A DNA stretch of 64,000 nucleotides from Lepus europaeus (GCF_033115175.1 NC_084827.1:125147701-125211700), one strand, 5' to 3'; shown: positions 23,721-36,839, numbered from the stretch's first letter. The notes: generated by a model not told the origin, from the letters alone. Program-made: numbers and translations.

Positions 23721-24254
23721 CTGATTGATCTTAATAAAAAGGTAAGAGGGAGAGAAAATGTAACCAAGAATCTCTCCTTACTACTCCAAGTGAAAAAGTC
23801 TCCCATCAGGTTGTTTCTGGTCTCACTTGCTTTTTGATGTTTTTTAAAAGGTAATTTTGAAGCACTTGTCTGCACCATGAAGATGATAATTACTTGATAT
23901 TACAGTTCCTCCTTGTCGTTTTCATTAGTTAGCAAATTTGAGGGTATCACATACAAAACCTTAGTACTCAATTCCTGTCTGGGTCAAGTAAAGGATCGTG
24001 TACAAACACAAGTACTTATTGAAAGTGAATAAAATGTTCATGGGCTGAATATTCTTAATTTAAGTATATTTAAATTGGTTATATAATTCTTCAGTAATAG
24101 AAGCATAATTTTCAAAAAAATTAATTTTCATTAAGTTGTATATGATTTATTTCCAATGCTTAATGCACTAGGAATGAGATTAACAGTAAATATTAATAAA
24201 ATCATACATATACATATCATATATATATATATATGCACACACATACACATTCAA
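23721..24254. other. Intergenic with a short AT/AC repeat
   Basis: AT-rich sequence. A short TA run followed by CA-rich bases occurs at about 24218-24250. No gene is supported. Confidence 0.5.
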
Positions 24255-24404
24255 AGGTACTTTAAAATGTTGGTGGAAAATGGAATTAAAAGATAAGTTT
24301 TTTTGGTACAAAAATTTTTGAAATCCTTGCATATGTATATTATGCAAAAAGTACATATGGATCTGAAAACTGAATTGCATCAAGCATGAACTTTTTGAAG
24401 TGCT
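24255..24404. mobile_element. MITE-like inverted-repeat element, copy C
   Basis: Starts 'ggtactttaaaatgttggtgg' minus one base, ends 'catgaactttttgaagtgct', and contains 'atggaattaaaagataagtt' as in copy B. The ends are imperfect inverted repeats of each other. Confidence 0.55.
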
Positions 24405-25260
24405 CTTGCACAAACTACAGAAAATGGCCCTTCTGTTGATTTGTTTGTTACAATATATTTTTAAATGAGAAATTTTGGTGAAAAGATTAGCAGTAGCATT
24501 AGTTGTTTTGATCAAACCTAACTAACAGTTAAGGCCCTTTTTATTGATAGCTGAGTCAAATCCATCTGATGGGAAAACCAGGAATTCTAAAAAAAATTTA
24601 TAGATGTTGGCAGTTACATTAAAGTTCTCTGCAGTTAAAAGCAGCAACAGTTTATTTAACAGGTTGCCCAAATCAAGAGGAACTTACTGTTTTGGTATTT
24701 TGCCTCCCCCCATTTTTTTTTTTCCATTTACAAATGAACCAGTGCCCTGTAGAAAGAGTTTTTAAATATAGCCAAGCCAAAATGTCCTGCTTCCACCAAT
24801 ATGTTTTATTAACTGGAATGGGAGAACTTTTTTACTGGTACTTGGTCTACACTGGGTTTGTGTATTTGTTCACACATTCTGTTAAGTGAACATTAGCCAA
24901 AGCAAATATCAGAATGATATTTATACCAGATTGTTTCTATGTAGGAACACTATGTTAAACTGCTTGCTTCCTTGAAGTAACACAGATTAGAAATTGTGAA
25001 TGTTGAATACAAACTTTGGTTACTTTTTTGGAAATCTTAACTCCAAGAAGAATTTTCAAACCTGGAGTTTACTGATAAAAGGAATTTAAGTGGCACAAAT
25101 TGTTAATCAACCCTAGACACTAATTTTTCATCAATCAGTATAAGCCAATTTTTAAAAGGAAGTATCTGAAAATATTGATCCAATAGAACAATAGAACATC
25201 AAAATAGTGTAGGCATGATTCTCGCTTTCTCTTAGTTTGAGTGTTTCTTGCATTGCCAGA
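24405..25260. other. Intergenic, nothing recognised
   Basis: AT-rich, unique-looking sequence between a MITE-like copy and a CSINE. No supported gene or named repeat. Confidence 0.5.
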
Positions 25261-25634
25261 TTTTTTTTTCTTTTCTTTTTTTTCTATTTATTTTATTTAT
25301 TTTTTTTTTGACAGGCAGATTGAGAGAGAAAGGGAGAGAGAGAGAGAGAGAGAGAGAGAAAGGTCTTCCTTCCATTGGTTCACCCCCAAAATGGTCGCTA
25401 CAGCCAGCGCGCTGCGCTGATCCAAAGCCAGGAGCCAGGTGCTTCCTCCTGGTCTCCTATGCGGGTGCAGGGCCCAATCATTTGGGCCATCCCCCACGGC
25501 CTTCCCAGGCAACAGCAGAGAGCTGGACTGGAAGAGGAGCAACCAGGACAGAATCCAGTGCCCCAACTGGGACTAGAACCCAGGGTGCCGGCACCAGAGG
25601 CGGAGGATTAGCCAAGTGAGCTGTGGCACCGGCC
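25261..25634 (-). mobile_element. CSINE (young copy)
   Basis: Antisense C-repeat with a T-rich tail (25261-25309), 'gacaggcagattgagagag', a GA run at 25336-25358 and the 5' end at 'gagctgtggcaccggcc'. It lies directly against a second antisense CSINE. Confidence 0.93.
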
Positions 25635-25640
25635 TCTTTC

Positions 25641-25697
25641 TTTTATTTTTAAGATTTATTTATTTATTTGAAAGTCAGAGCTACACAGAGAGAGGAG

Positions 25698-25735
<38 letters not shown>

Positions 25736-25972
25736 CTTCCATCTGCTGGTTCACTCCCCAATTGGCCACAATGGCCGGAGCCATGCCGATTTGAAGCCAG
25801 GAGCCAGAAGCTTCCTCCAGGGTCTCCCATGCGGGTGCAGGGGCCCAAGGACTTGGGCCATCTTTCACTGCTTTCCCAGGCCATAGCAGAGAGCTGGATC
25901 AGAAGTAGAGCAGCTGGGTCTCGAACAGGCACCCATATGGGATGCTGGCGCTTCAGGCCAGGGCCGGCCCCC
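25641..25972 (-). mobile_element. CSINE (older subfamily)
   Basis: Antisense C-repeat: 'aagatttatttatttatttg', a GA run at 25702-25732, 'ggggcccaaggacttgggcc' and the 5' end near 'caggccagggccggcccc'. It is head-to-tail with the preceding copy. Confidence 0.92.
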
Positions 25973-27547
25973 AGACTTTTCAGTTTATTTGAGTGGCCTC
26001 TGATGATCAAGTTAATTATTTTGAAGGCTAAGGAAAGAGCTTTGTTCAAGTCTAAACAGGGAGAGGATGGCAGAACTAAGGCCAGGATGTCTCCTTTTCC
26101 TAGAGTATTTCCACTGGAGCTACCTCATCTCTCCCCTCACACATTTTAACAAATGTCTTCTCCACTTACATCTGTTCCACATATTTGAAGCTCTGGGAAA
26201 GAAAGAGTTTGTAAAAAAAAAAAAAAAAAGAATTCTGTTTCTAAGAACAAATTTACAAACCACTGCATTATCACATGTACCACAGGGAAAGAAGAGAGGG
26301 AATATCATAAGGATCCATATCTGAAATATCACTGTTAGTAGCCAGCATGAGAAATCCCAGATAATGTACTGCATATAATAATGGCAACAGGGTCATCAAT
26401 GTATGTCTTTTTGTACAAATAAAATCTTGTTTTAATTTTTTCCACTTTTGTCTTGGACTTTGGTGGTTGACTAGTGTTTCTGGAAACCTAAATGGTACAG
26501 AAATGAACAAAGCTTGGTAGAGCAGGTTCAAATGTGTTTCAGAATTCAAGATAGAGGCTATAAAAAGCAAAGAATAAACTTGTGAAAAGAAATTAGAAGA
26601 GAGAAATGCTAAACTGATATATGTTAGAATGCCTGATAGACTAAGAAACTCAGGAAGAATTCTCTGAAGAGGTAGCTTCTGAGGTGCTCAAATAAAAAGA
26701 GGAGAAAGGAATGACATTTCTAGCAGAGAGAAATTGTAGAGATGAGGGTAGAGGAGAGCATTTTTACTGAAGGAAAATAAAATAGATTTGAATGGAAAGG
26801 AGGGCTTATGTCCATGGGATATAAGCTTGAATTGGTAAAACAGGATTACATTGTAGAAGGACTTCGAAGGGAATTAGTGGGTGTTGCAGAAAAGCAATAT
26901 ATCACCACTATTGGTACTGAACAAAGAGGGCTCTGGTCAGCAGGCTGGCAGTGTGTTCCCAATTTTCAAGGTTTTTTTTTCCCACTGTCTTAAATTTCTA
27001 ATGGTGGGGAAAAATCAATGGCATATCAAGCAATGCTAGACTGTTTTAACTGATTTAAAATTGCATATGCAGTAGTAGACAGGCTTGGTCGTTGCATACT
27101 GCTCTCACAATTGTGTCGGGGTTGGGGCGGAAAACTTAGGACTCACACAGCAATGACCTAATCCATCTGTTTTATATCAGATTTATGTAATACACTTCCT
27201 TTTGTTTTATATCAGGTTTATGTACTACATTTCTTTTTAATTTATATCTTCTTTTCAAAAGAATTTGGAAACACATTAAGAAACTTTGCTTTGGTAAATT
27301 CTATTTGTTTGAGAAACGGTGTTTAAAGTAAAATACTCTTTCTTAGTTTATTATCTGGATACATTGGAAAAACAATGGCTATCAGTAGAGAATTAAAATC
27401 AGGGAAAGAATTTCCATTAGAAATATTTCAGTGAAAAAACTCTGAAGAAGTGTTCTTTTTCATTAATAGCTTTTACTCGTGTTTCTCTATTATGCAATAT
27501 ACGCAGACAAAATTTTACCTAGTATGAATAAATATAAAGAAGTAACT
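25973..27547. other. Intergenic; probable ancient LINE fragment
   Basis: About 26640-26800 in sense resembles an ancient LINE 3' region ('gaattctctgaagaggtagc', then purine-rich sequence). The remainder has no recognisable feature. Confidence 0.4.
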
Positions 27548-27881
27548 GGCCGGTGCCACAGCTCACTAGGCTAATCCTCCATCTATGGTGCCGGCACCCC
27601 AGGTTCTAGTCCCCGTAGGGGCACAGGATTCTGTCCCAGTTGCTCCTCTTCCAGTCCAGCTCTCTGCTGTGGCCCCAGAGTGCAGTGGAGGATGGCCCAA
27701 GTGCTTGGGCCCTGCACATGCATGGGAGACCAGGAGGAAGCACCTGGCTCCTGGCTTCAGATGGGCACAGCACGCTGGCCATAGCAGCCATTTGGGGGTG
27801 AACCAATGGAGGGAAGACCTTTCTCTCTGTCTCTCTCTCTCACTGTCTAACTCTGCCTATCAAAAAAAAAAAAAAAAAAAG
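27548..27881 (+). mobile_element. CSINE (young copy)
   Basis: Sense C-repeat: 'ggccggtgccacagctcact' at the 5' end, 'gcccaagtgcttgggccctg' in the middle, and an A18 tail. Open frames across it are SINE-derived. Confidence 0.93.
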
Positions 27882-30800
27882 AACTGGAAAGAGCTTATTG
27901 TATGACATTAATTTTAAGGTGACAAAATAAACTTTTTTAAAAAATAGATCCCAATATATAGTTTAAAAAGATTTCAAATAAGAATTTTCCTATAGAAAGA
28001 TTTTTTAACTTACAACTATATTTCTTTGATCTCCAATATCTTGAGGCCTATAAATTAAAACATCAAATGGTGTTCCTCTTCTTCCTTTCTCTCTAATTTA
28101 TTGTCCTTACTTGTGGGTATATGTGAATTTGCATGCATATGCCATGATTCTCCTTACTCATATCTGATACAAAGACAATTCTTCCCTGAAGAGCAAAATT
28201 TCCTGGCAGAATTTTCCTGGTTTTGCTGGATGAATACGATGATCTGGGAAATGCACATGGGACATGTTCAAGAACTGTTTCAGTGAAAATAGTGGCAACT
28301 GGACAGACTCTAATGTTAATGGAGAGGAGAAATGCAGGAGGTGGCGAGAGGTCAGAGCATAATTCTGAGGAGCAATGGTAAGCCAGACAGCAACGTGAAT
28401 GGTGAACTTCTTGGTACCCTCCCTGCACTTTCCATCACTGTAAACATTTAGTAAAATTGAATGCACTTACTCTGGTATTGTAAGGCTGGATCTTCCTTCA
28501 TGGTGGGCATGTGGGAAACAGCAGAAGCTGCCATGCTCCCTGTGGGAGAGCACCCACCTCTAGATCACTTACAGACAGGTTTACACAAGCACACAAGTAT
28601 GTATTACAAGGGAAAAAAATTTCCAACCTCTCTTCATAAGTCATTCCTCACTGACTATGGAAACTCAGTTTGTGTGAAATTTCTTCTGCTTTCAAATCAC
28701 TATAGTTGTACCCAGGGCTGAAGAAAGAACTTTACGAGTATTATATTCACAAACCGGTTTGGGCCTCTGATAAGACTTTGGAAAGGGATAGGAAATGTCA
28801 ACTTTTATTGCTTCCAGGGCTGTACAGCTTGCATAATCATTAAAAAACCTTTCCAGCATTTATCTTATTTTCTTTTGCTAGAGATTAATTCTTTTTGAAT
28901 ATTAAAATGTAAAACTCTATATGAAGGACTATATTCTAATTTTTATTCATAACTCAAGAAACACCAGGAAGAACATACTGAATGTTCTTTTTCATGATGC
29001 TTTACATAATGGTGAAACCATAAATGTAGCCCTTTTAATTCTTTAGAAAAGATACTGTTGTCAAAATAAGCATAAAGTTATATAACTAATTTTAATACTG
29101 GATAATTTTTATTATATGGCCTGATTGTTAGGTATTTTGATAAGCAATAAAATATTTGTCCCACTTCTACATCTTTTTTTGTCACATCTTCATTTGTCCT
29201 ATAATAACTGTGATATTTTCTGAACTAGAATAGATGCTAGGGGTCAATCAATCCAGATAAGCTGTGCAGATGATGATATAAATGTTATGCTTTTCACAAG
29301 AATAATTTTTATGGAGTAATAAAGCTATGAGTTATGAAAACAGATTTCATGTTGAGAAACTTTCACAGAGACTTTTTGAAAAAACTAATTAGAATTTTTA
29401 TTGTGATACTTTGGGATGAATAATATTTATTATTGATTTGCTCAGTGGGAGGAACAATAAAACTGCATTAGGCTGCTTTTAGATATAAGTAACAAAACAC
29501 ATAGAAAGAAGTGGTAAATAGTAAGGAAATTTCATTCAATATTAAAATGTATTGAGTTTTGGTAGTCTCAGTGTTTGTTAATTCAGTTGCTTAATTACTT
29601 CTTCCTTGAGCTAATATTTTTCCAAAGTCAGGTTTTGTCATCTTCAGCATCTAGAGTTGTGAGATAAATATAAACCGTATATTTAAATTTGAATTTCAGA
29701 TACAAGGGCATAATTTTTATAGCACATTCCAATGTTATTTGTTATCTGAAACTCAAATTTAGCTCAGTGCCTTCCATTTCTTTTTCCTCAACCTCAGATC
29801 CTTATCAGCCTATTGATTTGCTTTCTCAGATCAGCTTCCTTCAGGGTCACAAAATAGCTACCATTGCTCTTAGTGTCACATGTACATGACCATATCCAGT
29901 GTCATAAAAAAGATTCAGCTGGTAAGGAACAAGGTGAGGGAGTGGTGTTTGGTAGTTAGCCACTAACACAGGTCACCAAGGCAAATCTGAATTTCTGGTG
30001 ACTAAAACATAGGTTGCTTGTACATTTAGTAATACTAGTTCTATAAAAAGATATACTATACCTTGCTTTCTGATTCAGGAATTCAGCAATAGGAAGCTAA
30101 TCAGTCAACTGTCTTATTGATATAGAAGTTTCTGTCCTTATTTTCTTCATTATGTTTTATTTTTGACACTCTTAACTTTCTCAGAGCTGGGAATGCCCAT
30201 ATCATTGAATCTGAAACAATTAATATGATTTTTATTGAGTATTCTGTACTGAGGGAAGAACAGTCTCTTTTTCCAACCTGTCCCTGGGACCTATATGAGC
30301 TAGTTCTCTGTGTTCACGGTTGGAAATTCTTTCCTTTTGCCATATGTGAGTTGTTCACATTATCCATGGCTAAATCCCTCCTCCATTTCCCATGTCCTCT
30401 TTACCTTCCACTCTACTCCCCCCCCCCCAACCCCCCATCCTTTAAAACCATATCCATATCTTCAGGGCCCTGTTTGTATGTACTTAAGTGATAATAGCAT
30501 TAAACGTGCTAAAAAGACTAATCTGTGTTAATATTTACTCTGCTAATGTGTTGGACTCTGAGGTAATTTAAGGCTTTAATCATTTCAGATGTTCAACTCC
30601 TTTAAAAGCTCTTCAGGAATGCTGCCAGTTCAGGCACTTTAGTGGCAAGGCACTTGTAGCTTCCCCATCACACCCATAGAGGCAGGTGGCTACAAGAAAG
30701 GTTGGCCTATATGAAAGCACTGCCTGAAGCCTGTTTATTATGTCAGTGTGGTTTACTCCATGTTTCTTCCCTCATGGACTCACATTACAATCCACTGGTC

Positions 30801-31177
30801 TCTGCATCCCTTTTCTCCACCCTATTTCCTGTCTCATCCTGAGTGAGTCATACGTGACTTCAGTATTTATAAAGATGCCCCACCCGACACCCTAGACTTT
30901 CTTGACTTCTGCGCAAACATTTTCCTTCGGACTTTGGTGTTCTACTACCAGTGCCACACCCCAGTCCTACCTAGTTATCTCCAGCAACTCCTCACCTTCC
31001 TAATTACTCTTCACAATCATGCTGTCTTCATCCAATTTCCTGTTCGTTCCATTTATCCCACTTCCATAAGATTAGCACATTGCTTTATATAAAACCTTGG
31101 GAACAGAGCAAAGATTCAAGTCTCTGAGGACCTCCACAGCCTGCTTCCTTTTCTCCTCTCCTCCATCTTCTTCTATC
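27882..31177. other. 3.3 kb intergenic block without recognisable genes
   Basis: The longest stretch in the left half without a young repeat. It is AT-rich and has a C-rich tract at 30418-30437. Short open frames on both strands at 28093-28466 overlap and show no protein-like conservation cues. I see no CSINE, L1 tail or gene here. Confidence 0.45.
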
Positions 31178-31190
31178 AAGACTACATTCT

Positions 31191-31534
31191 GGGGCCAGCA
31201 CTGTGGCGCAGTAGGTTAATCCTCTGCCTGCAGCGCTGACATCCCATATGGGCGCCAGTTCTAGTCCTGGATGCCCCTCTTCCAATCCAGCTCTCAGCTG
31301 TGGCCTGGGAAATCAGTGGAAGATGGCCCAAGTGCTTGGGCCCCCCGCACCTGCCTGGGAGACCAGAAAGAAGCACTTGGCTCCTGGCTTCAGATCGGCG
31401 CAGCGCCAGCCATAACAGCCATTTGGGAGGTGAACCAATGGAAGGAAGACCTTTCTTTCTATCTCTCCCTCCCTCTAACTGTCTGTAACTCTACCTCTCA
31501 AATAAATAAATTTTTAAAAAATCTTAAAAGAAAA
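31191..31534 (+). mobile_element. CSINE with target-site duplication
   Basis: Sense C-repeat, 'ggggccagcactgtggcgca' to an 'aaataaataaat' tail. It is flanked by aagact-a/g-cattct at 31178-31190 and 31535-31547 (one mismatch). Confidence 0.92.
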
Positions 31535-31654
31535 AAGACTGCATTCTAGGATTTACCTCAATAATGAAATCTTCATCTCCTCTGTCTCTCAAATTTCCAT
31601 CACAACCAACTTCTGAACTCTTATTCTTAGTGACTTTTTAAAAAGTAATCCTAT

Positions 31655-31957
31655 TTTGATTATTGTTTACAGCCCTTGTATCTACTATTGAGGAGTAATA
31701 TATATATTTTTTCTTTTTGTCTTCTTACAATTTATTGAATTCTTTACTTAGTGGAGGGTTAAGCTTATGATTATGAAATATGAAATAAATGGAAAGTATG
31801 TCATTGTAAAAATTAAAAGAATAAGAAAGGAAAGAGGAGGGAGGGCAGGAGTGTGGGAACAAGGAGGGTAGGGTAGGAAGTATCACTATACTCCTAAATC
31901 TGTACATATGAAATACATGAAACTTGTTCACTTTATATAAATAAAAATACTTTTTAA
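31655..31957 (+). mobile_element. L1 3' UTR, 5'-truncated
   Basis: Sense L1 tail: 'attgtttacagcccttgtat', a purine-rich block at 31820-31885, 'cctaaatctgtacatatga' and 'ataaataaaaatac'. It is closely parallel to the tail of the L1 fragment at 32660-33350. Confidence 0.75.
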
Positions 31958-32049
31958 AAAAGAAATCTTACATATTAAAACCTACTAAATAAAGTCAAGT
32001 CATTGCTACACGGGCCCTCTAGGATGCCTGACAATAAGGAGGCAGCATA

Positions 32050-32404
32050 GGGTCCAGCATTGTGGCTTAGTGGATAAAGCTGCTACCTGCAGTGCCAGCA
32101 TCCTATATGTGTACCAGTTTTTTTGTTTCAGCTGCTCCATTTCTGATCCAGCTCCCTGTTAATGAACTGGGAAAAGAAGGTGAATATGGCCCAAATGTTT
32201 GGTCCCCTGCCACCTATGTAGGAGACCCAGATGAAACTTCTGTCTCCTGGCTTCAGCCTAGCCCAGGGCTGGCCATTGCAGCCATCTGAGGTGTGAACCA
32301 GTAGATGCAAGATTCTCTCTCTCTACCCCTCTCTTCCCTCTCTCTCCCACTTCTCTGTAACTCTGACTTTCAAAGTAAATAAATACATGTAAAAAAAAAA
32401 AAAA
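32050..32404 (+). mobile_element. CSINE (old copy)
   Basis: Sense C-repeat: 'agggtccagcattgtggctt', 'ctgatccagctccctgttaa', a CT-rich stretch and an A14 tail. Confidence 0.87.
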
Positions 32405-32659
32405 CACCAGGAAGGCAATGTGCAAAGTAGTTAAAAGTATGGAGCTCTGGTTCCTGGCTCTTCCATTTACCAGTTGGACACCTTTAAGAAATAGCTTGGC
32501 CACTTCATGTCTCATTTTATTCATCTACCCAAAAGTGGGAAATTTAACCAAGGATTTCAATGACCTCTATGATAAAAAATACAAAACATTAAAGAAATAA
32601 GTAGAAGAAGACATTAAAAAAATAGAAAAAACTTCCATGTTCAATATCATGTGTGTATA

Positions 32660-33350
32660 TATATATACCAAATGATCCAGTCATTCTACTCCCCGGAATT
32701 TACCCAAAACCAAAAACCAAAAGAAAGCAGCATATGAAAGAGTTTTCTGTACTTCCACGTTTACTGCAGCTCAATTCACAATAGCTAAGATATGGAATCA
32801 TCTCAGATGTTCATCAGCTGTTGACTGGTAAAGAAATTATGGTGTATATATATATATATATACACTATGGAGTGCTACTCAGCTGTAAAAAATGATATCC
32901 TATCTTTTGCAACAAAATGGATGCAACTGTAAACCATTATACTAAATGAAATAGGCCAGTTCCAAAAAGACAGATACCATATGTTTTCCCTGATCTGAGG
33001 TAAATAATAGAGTACCTAAAATGTAATGTATTGGAGTGAAATGCACATTGAGATTCAGTGATTGTTTACAGCCCTTGTCTCTTCTGTTGAGGAACAGGTT
33101 TTTTTTTTTTTCTTCAGACTATTTGTTGAACTCTTTTACTTAGAGGAGGGTTAACCTTAAGATCATTAAATAAACCATGAAGTAATCTGAAAGTAGATCT
33201 TTGTAAAAATTAAGAGTGAGAATGGAAGAAGGAGGAGAAAGAAAGGTTGGAGCATGGGCAGGAGGGAGGGTAGGGTAAGAAGTATCATTATGTTCCTAAA
33301 TCTGTATATATGAAACAATGAAACTTGTATAACTTAAATAAAATTGAATG
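32660..33350 (+). mobile_element. L1 3' end (ORF2 C-terminus and 3' UTR), 5'-truncated
   Basis: Sense L1. 32665-33000 covers the last part of ORF2, e.g. 'ggagtgctactcagctgtaa' and 'aaaatggatgcaactgtaaa'. 33050-33350 is the 3' UTR with a purine-rich block and a terminal 'cttaaataaaattgaa'. A TA repeat lies at 32845-32862. No intact ORF remains. Confidence 0.85.
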
Positions 33351-33520
33351 AAGAGAGTAGAATGGTGGTTATTATATGTGCTTGGAGTGGTGTTAGGGAG
33401 ATGCTGGTCAAAGGTCAAAGAACACAAAATTTCAGTTGAAAAAATGAGGAAAAAAATCAAGAGATCAGTTGTACAACATGGATTATAATTAATAATATAT
33501 TATATTATTGAAAAATAATA

Positions 33521-33869
33521 TGGCCGGCACAGTGGCTCACTAGGCTAATCCTCCGCCTATGGCACCGGTACTCCAGGTTCTAGTCCCAGTTGGGGCACTG
33601 GTTCTGTCCCAGTTGCTCCTTTTCCAGGCCAGCTCTCTGCTGTGGCCTGGGAAGGCAGTGGAGGATGGCCCAAGTGCTTGGGCCCTACACATGCATGGGA
33701 GACAAGGAGGAAGCACCTGGCTCCTGGCTTTGGATCGGCACAGCGTGCCGGCCGTAGAGGCCATTTGTGGGGTGAACCAACAGAAAAGGAAGACCTTTCT
33801 CTCTGTCTGTGTCTCTCACTGTCTAACTCTGCCTGTTTAAAAAAAAAGAAAGAAAAAGAAAAAGAAAAA
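33521..33869 (+). mobile_element. CSINE (young copy)
   Basis: Sense C-repeat: 'ggccggcacagtggctcact' at the 5' end, 'gcccaagtgcttgggcccta' in the middle, and an A-rich tail with interspersed G. Confidence 0.93.
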
Positions 33870-35356
33870 TACTACAGGAGTGAATGTAAAATGTTCTTAT
33901 CATAAAGAGATAACTAAATGAGGTAATACATATGAAAGCTGGCTAGATTTAATTATTCCAGAATGTATATAAAACATCATGTAGAATATGCTACCTATAA
34001 TTTCCATAATAATAGTAATAAGCACAACCTTTAGAAAGTTCTCTTCAATTTTTTATTTGAATCTCCTTCCCATTTAAAAGAAAGAAATGACCTTTTTAAG
34101 TTACTTTTTCTTCTTTTAAGATTTCATCTTTTTAAATAACCTTTTGTGTGTATATTTAACATTTCTCTTTCCTTTTTTTAACCAATAAACATGTCTTGTT
34201 CCCATGCACCCTCCTTCAAAAAAATGAAAAATCTTTCTTCAACGCTGCATGTCTTTTATGTTATCTTCTTAATCATTGCATGTGTCTACATTTACCATTT
34301 CTAGCTTACCTCTTTCATTAATGTTTTACCAAACATGATAGTAAGATGAATATTAATGTAACTGAGAATAAATTCAGAGGGGTTAAGACCTTAGAACTTG
34401 GCTCTTTCTTCCTTTTTGGCCAGGCATAGACATTTGGGATTTTAAACAGTTATATATTTGTATAATGGTTTTCCTGCTCTTTTTGTTCTTTGTGAGCCAA
34501 TTAATTGTGTCAGTTTGAATACTTCTGCTATTTCCTGTTTTCCCTCTTATAATAGGAACCAGTACACAGATTCCCACTCTAATCAATGCTTCATTCTTCT
34601 CCATCCCCACCATAATTATTGTCCAGGTCAGCAATAACATCCATGTTGCCAAATCCTACATCTTAATCAACTTCTCAGGAAGCAGGTAAATTGATCACTC
34701 CTTCCTCTATAAAACCCCTTTTCATTTGCTTTCTGGACAACACCTTCTCTTGGTTTTCTTCCTAACTTACTAGCTGATTTTTCTCAACCTCCTTTGGCTA
34801 TATTATTCTCAGTCATATGCCTCTAAAATGTAGAGTATCTCAAGACTATATTCTTGGATATCTCTTCATTCTTTACCAAAACACCCCTAGTGGTTATAGC
34901 TAGCTACTTTTAGCTTTGGATACCAGCCATATGTTTATAACTCATTAAAATATTCCCGTCCAAATTTTTCTCCTGAACTATATACTTATATCCAACATCT
35001 CCCTTGGTTGTCTAATAGCTTTTCCAAACATAACAATTTCAACAAAGCTTTGTTTCCCTGAAAACTGCTCCACTGGAAATCTTCCCTATTTTGGTTTTCT
35101 ACTTTGCTTGATCAAGAAATGGAGCCATTCGTGACTCCTTACTTTTACACACTATAGCCAATCCATATGCAAATCCTCTGGGTTTTATTTTCAATATATA
35201 CCCATAATATGTATCATTTCTTACCTTATTCCACTCTGGTAAAAGCTTAGATTATTTCATAAGCCTCTTGGTTTTTAATCCCTTCTTCTGCTTCTACTCC
35301 TACTAATCAGTTATACATATAGCAGCCAGAGTCAGTCTTTCAAAATATAAGCCAAA
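33870..35356. other. Intergenic; probable ancient LINE fragment, antisense
   Basis: About 34690-35345 is pyrimidine-rich and reads like the antisense of an ancient mammalian LINE ('tagccaatccatatgcaaat', 'tagcagccagagtcagtctt'). The family name is not certain. No gene is supported. Confidence 0.45.
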
Positions 35357-35616
35357 GGGGCTGGAGTTATTGCATAGCAGGTTAAGCCACTGTCTGCAGT
35401 GCCAGCCTCCCACATGGGTGCTGGACTGTGTCCTTGCTGCTGCACTTCTGATCCAGCTCCCTGCTAATATGCCTAGCAAAGTGACAGAAGATGGCCCAAG
35501 TACTTGGCTCCTGTACCCATGTGGGAGACCTGGAAGAAGCTCTTGGTTCCTGGCTTTGGCCTGGCTCAGCCCTGGTGATCTGTGGCCATTTGGGGAGTGA
35601 TCCAGTGGATGGAAGA

Positions 35617-35648
<32 letters not shown>

Positions 35649-35687
35649 CCCTGCCCCCTTCTTCCCTCTGTAACTCTACCTTTCAAA
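35357..35687 (+). mobile_element. CSINE (old copy)
   Basis: Sense old-type C-repeat: 'ggggctggagttattgcata', 'ctgatccagctccctgctaa', a CT run at 35617-35648 and 'ctctacctttcaaa', immediately followed by a second SINE tail. Confidence 0.87.
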
Positions 35688-35777
35688 TGAACCAACGGCA
35701 AAGGAAGACCTTTCTCTCTGTCTCTCTCTCACTGTCCACTCCGCCTGTCAAAAAAAAAAAAAAAAAAAAAAAAAAAA
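35688..35777 (+). mobile_element. 5'-truncated CSINE tail fused to an older CSINE
   Basis: Only the last part of a young C-repeat ('gaaccaacggcaaaggaaga', CT-rich block, 'cactccgcctgtc') plus an A27 tail. It joins the 3' end of the preceding old copy with no intervening sequence. Confidence 0.85.
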
Positions 35778-36092
35778 CAAAGCCACAAGTCAATATCCCA
35801 ATCGACCTGTGTCTCAAAGAATAAAAACTAAATCTCTTCAGTCACTTGAAGACCCAATGTGATAGTTTTATACTGTCTCTCTCTCTCTCCTTAACCAGAG
35901 AGACAGCAAATTTGAGGGAGAGGAACTCTCAGGAACATAGTGATAAACGAGTAAACGAATCTGAGAAGAGAATCAGAAAATCTAAGATCAAAAATGAAAT
36001 GAGAGTACTTAATTTTACCAAATTTATATGGTTACCTATAAAATGAGAACTAAGAAGCATTTCTGGATTTGGTATTTTATAAGTCATTGATG

Positions 36093-36445
36093 GCTGGTGC
36101 CGCGGCTCAATAGGCTAATCTGCCACCTGCAGCGCCAGCACAGGGGTTCTAGTCCCGGTTGGGGTGCCAGATTCTGTCCCAGTTGCCCCTCTTCCAGTCC
36201 AGCTCTCTGCTGTGGCCAGGGAGTGCAGTGGAGGATGGCCCAAGTGTTTGGACCCTGCACCCCATGGGAGACCAGGAAAAGCACCTGGCTTCTGCCTTTG
36301 GATCAGCGCGGTGCGCTGGCCGCAGTGCGCCGGCAGTGGTGGCCATTAGAGGGTGAACCAATGGCAAAGGAAGACCTTTCTTTCTGTCTGTGTCTCTCAC
36401 TGTCCACTATGCCTGTCAAAAAAAAAAAAAAAAAAAAAAAAGAAG
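36093..36445 (+). mobile_element. CSINE (young copy) with target-site duplication
   Basis: Sense C-repeat of the subfamily with a GC-rich internal block ('gcgcggtgcgctggccgca') and a long A tail. It is flanked by aagtcattgatg at 36081-36092 and 36446-36457. The 230-codon open frame that starts in it runs through the tail and is not a gene. Confidence 0.95.
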
Positions 36446-36839
36446 AAGTCATTGATGATTACTATTTCAGGAGGTTTGGACCAGCTTACACGAGAAAACA
36501 GAACAGAGTTGGTCAGGATCATACAGTAAGAAGGCTAGCTGGTATTCATGGTTCAAAGCACGTGCGTGCACACACACACACACACAATTTAAGTCAAATT
36601 TATTCAGAATTCCAGTTCAGAAGTGGATTTCTGAAAGTGTGGAGCCATATTTCCATTATCATGTCTTATAAGTACTTCACATCTATTGCATCCAGTGATA
36701 CTAAATTTACTTTCCTCTACCTTGTTCTCCTTATTCCTAAACAAATTAACCCTAAATACCAAAGTCTTGTAAATTCTATATCATGTTGAATGACACCAAA
36801 TTGTATCCAATCATCTAAAGGAGAAAGCAAACTTTAGAG

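Noticed and set aside
36097..36789. 230-codon plus-strand frame
   Set aside because: It starts in a young CSINE, includes its translated poly(A) as poly-Lys, and ends in AT-rich flank. Many other frames of this kind (e.g. 25616-26149, 54580-55266) are SINE-derived.
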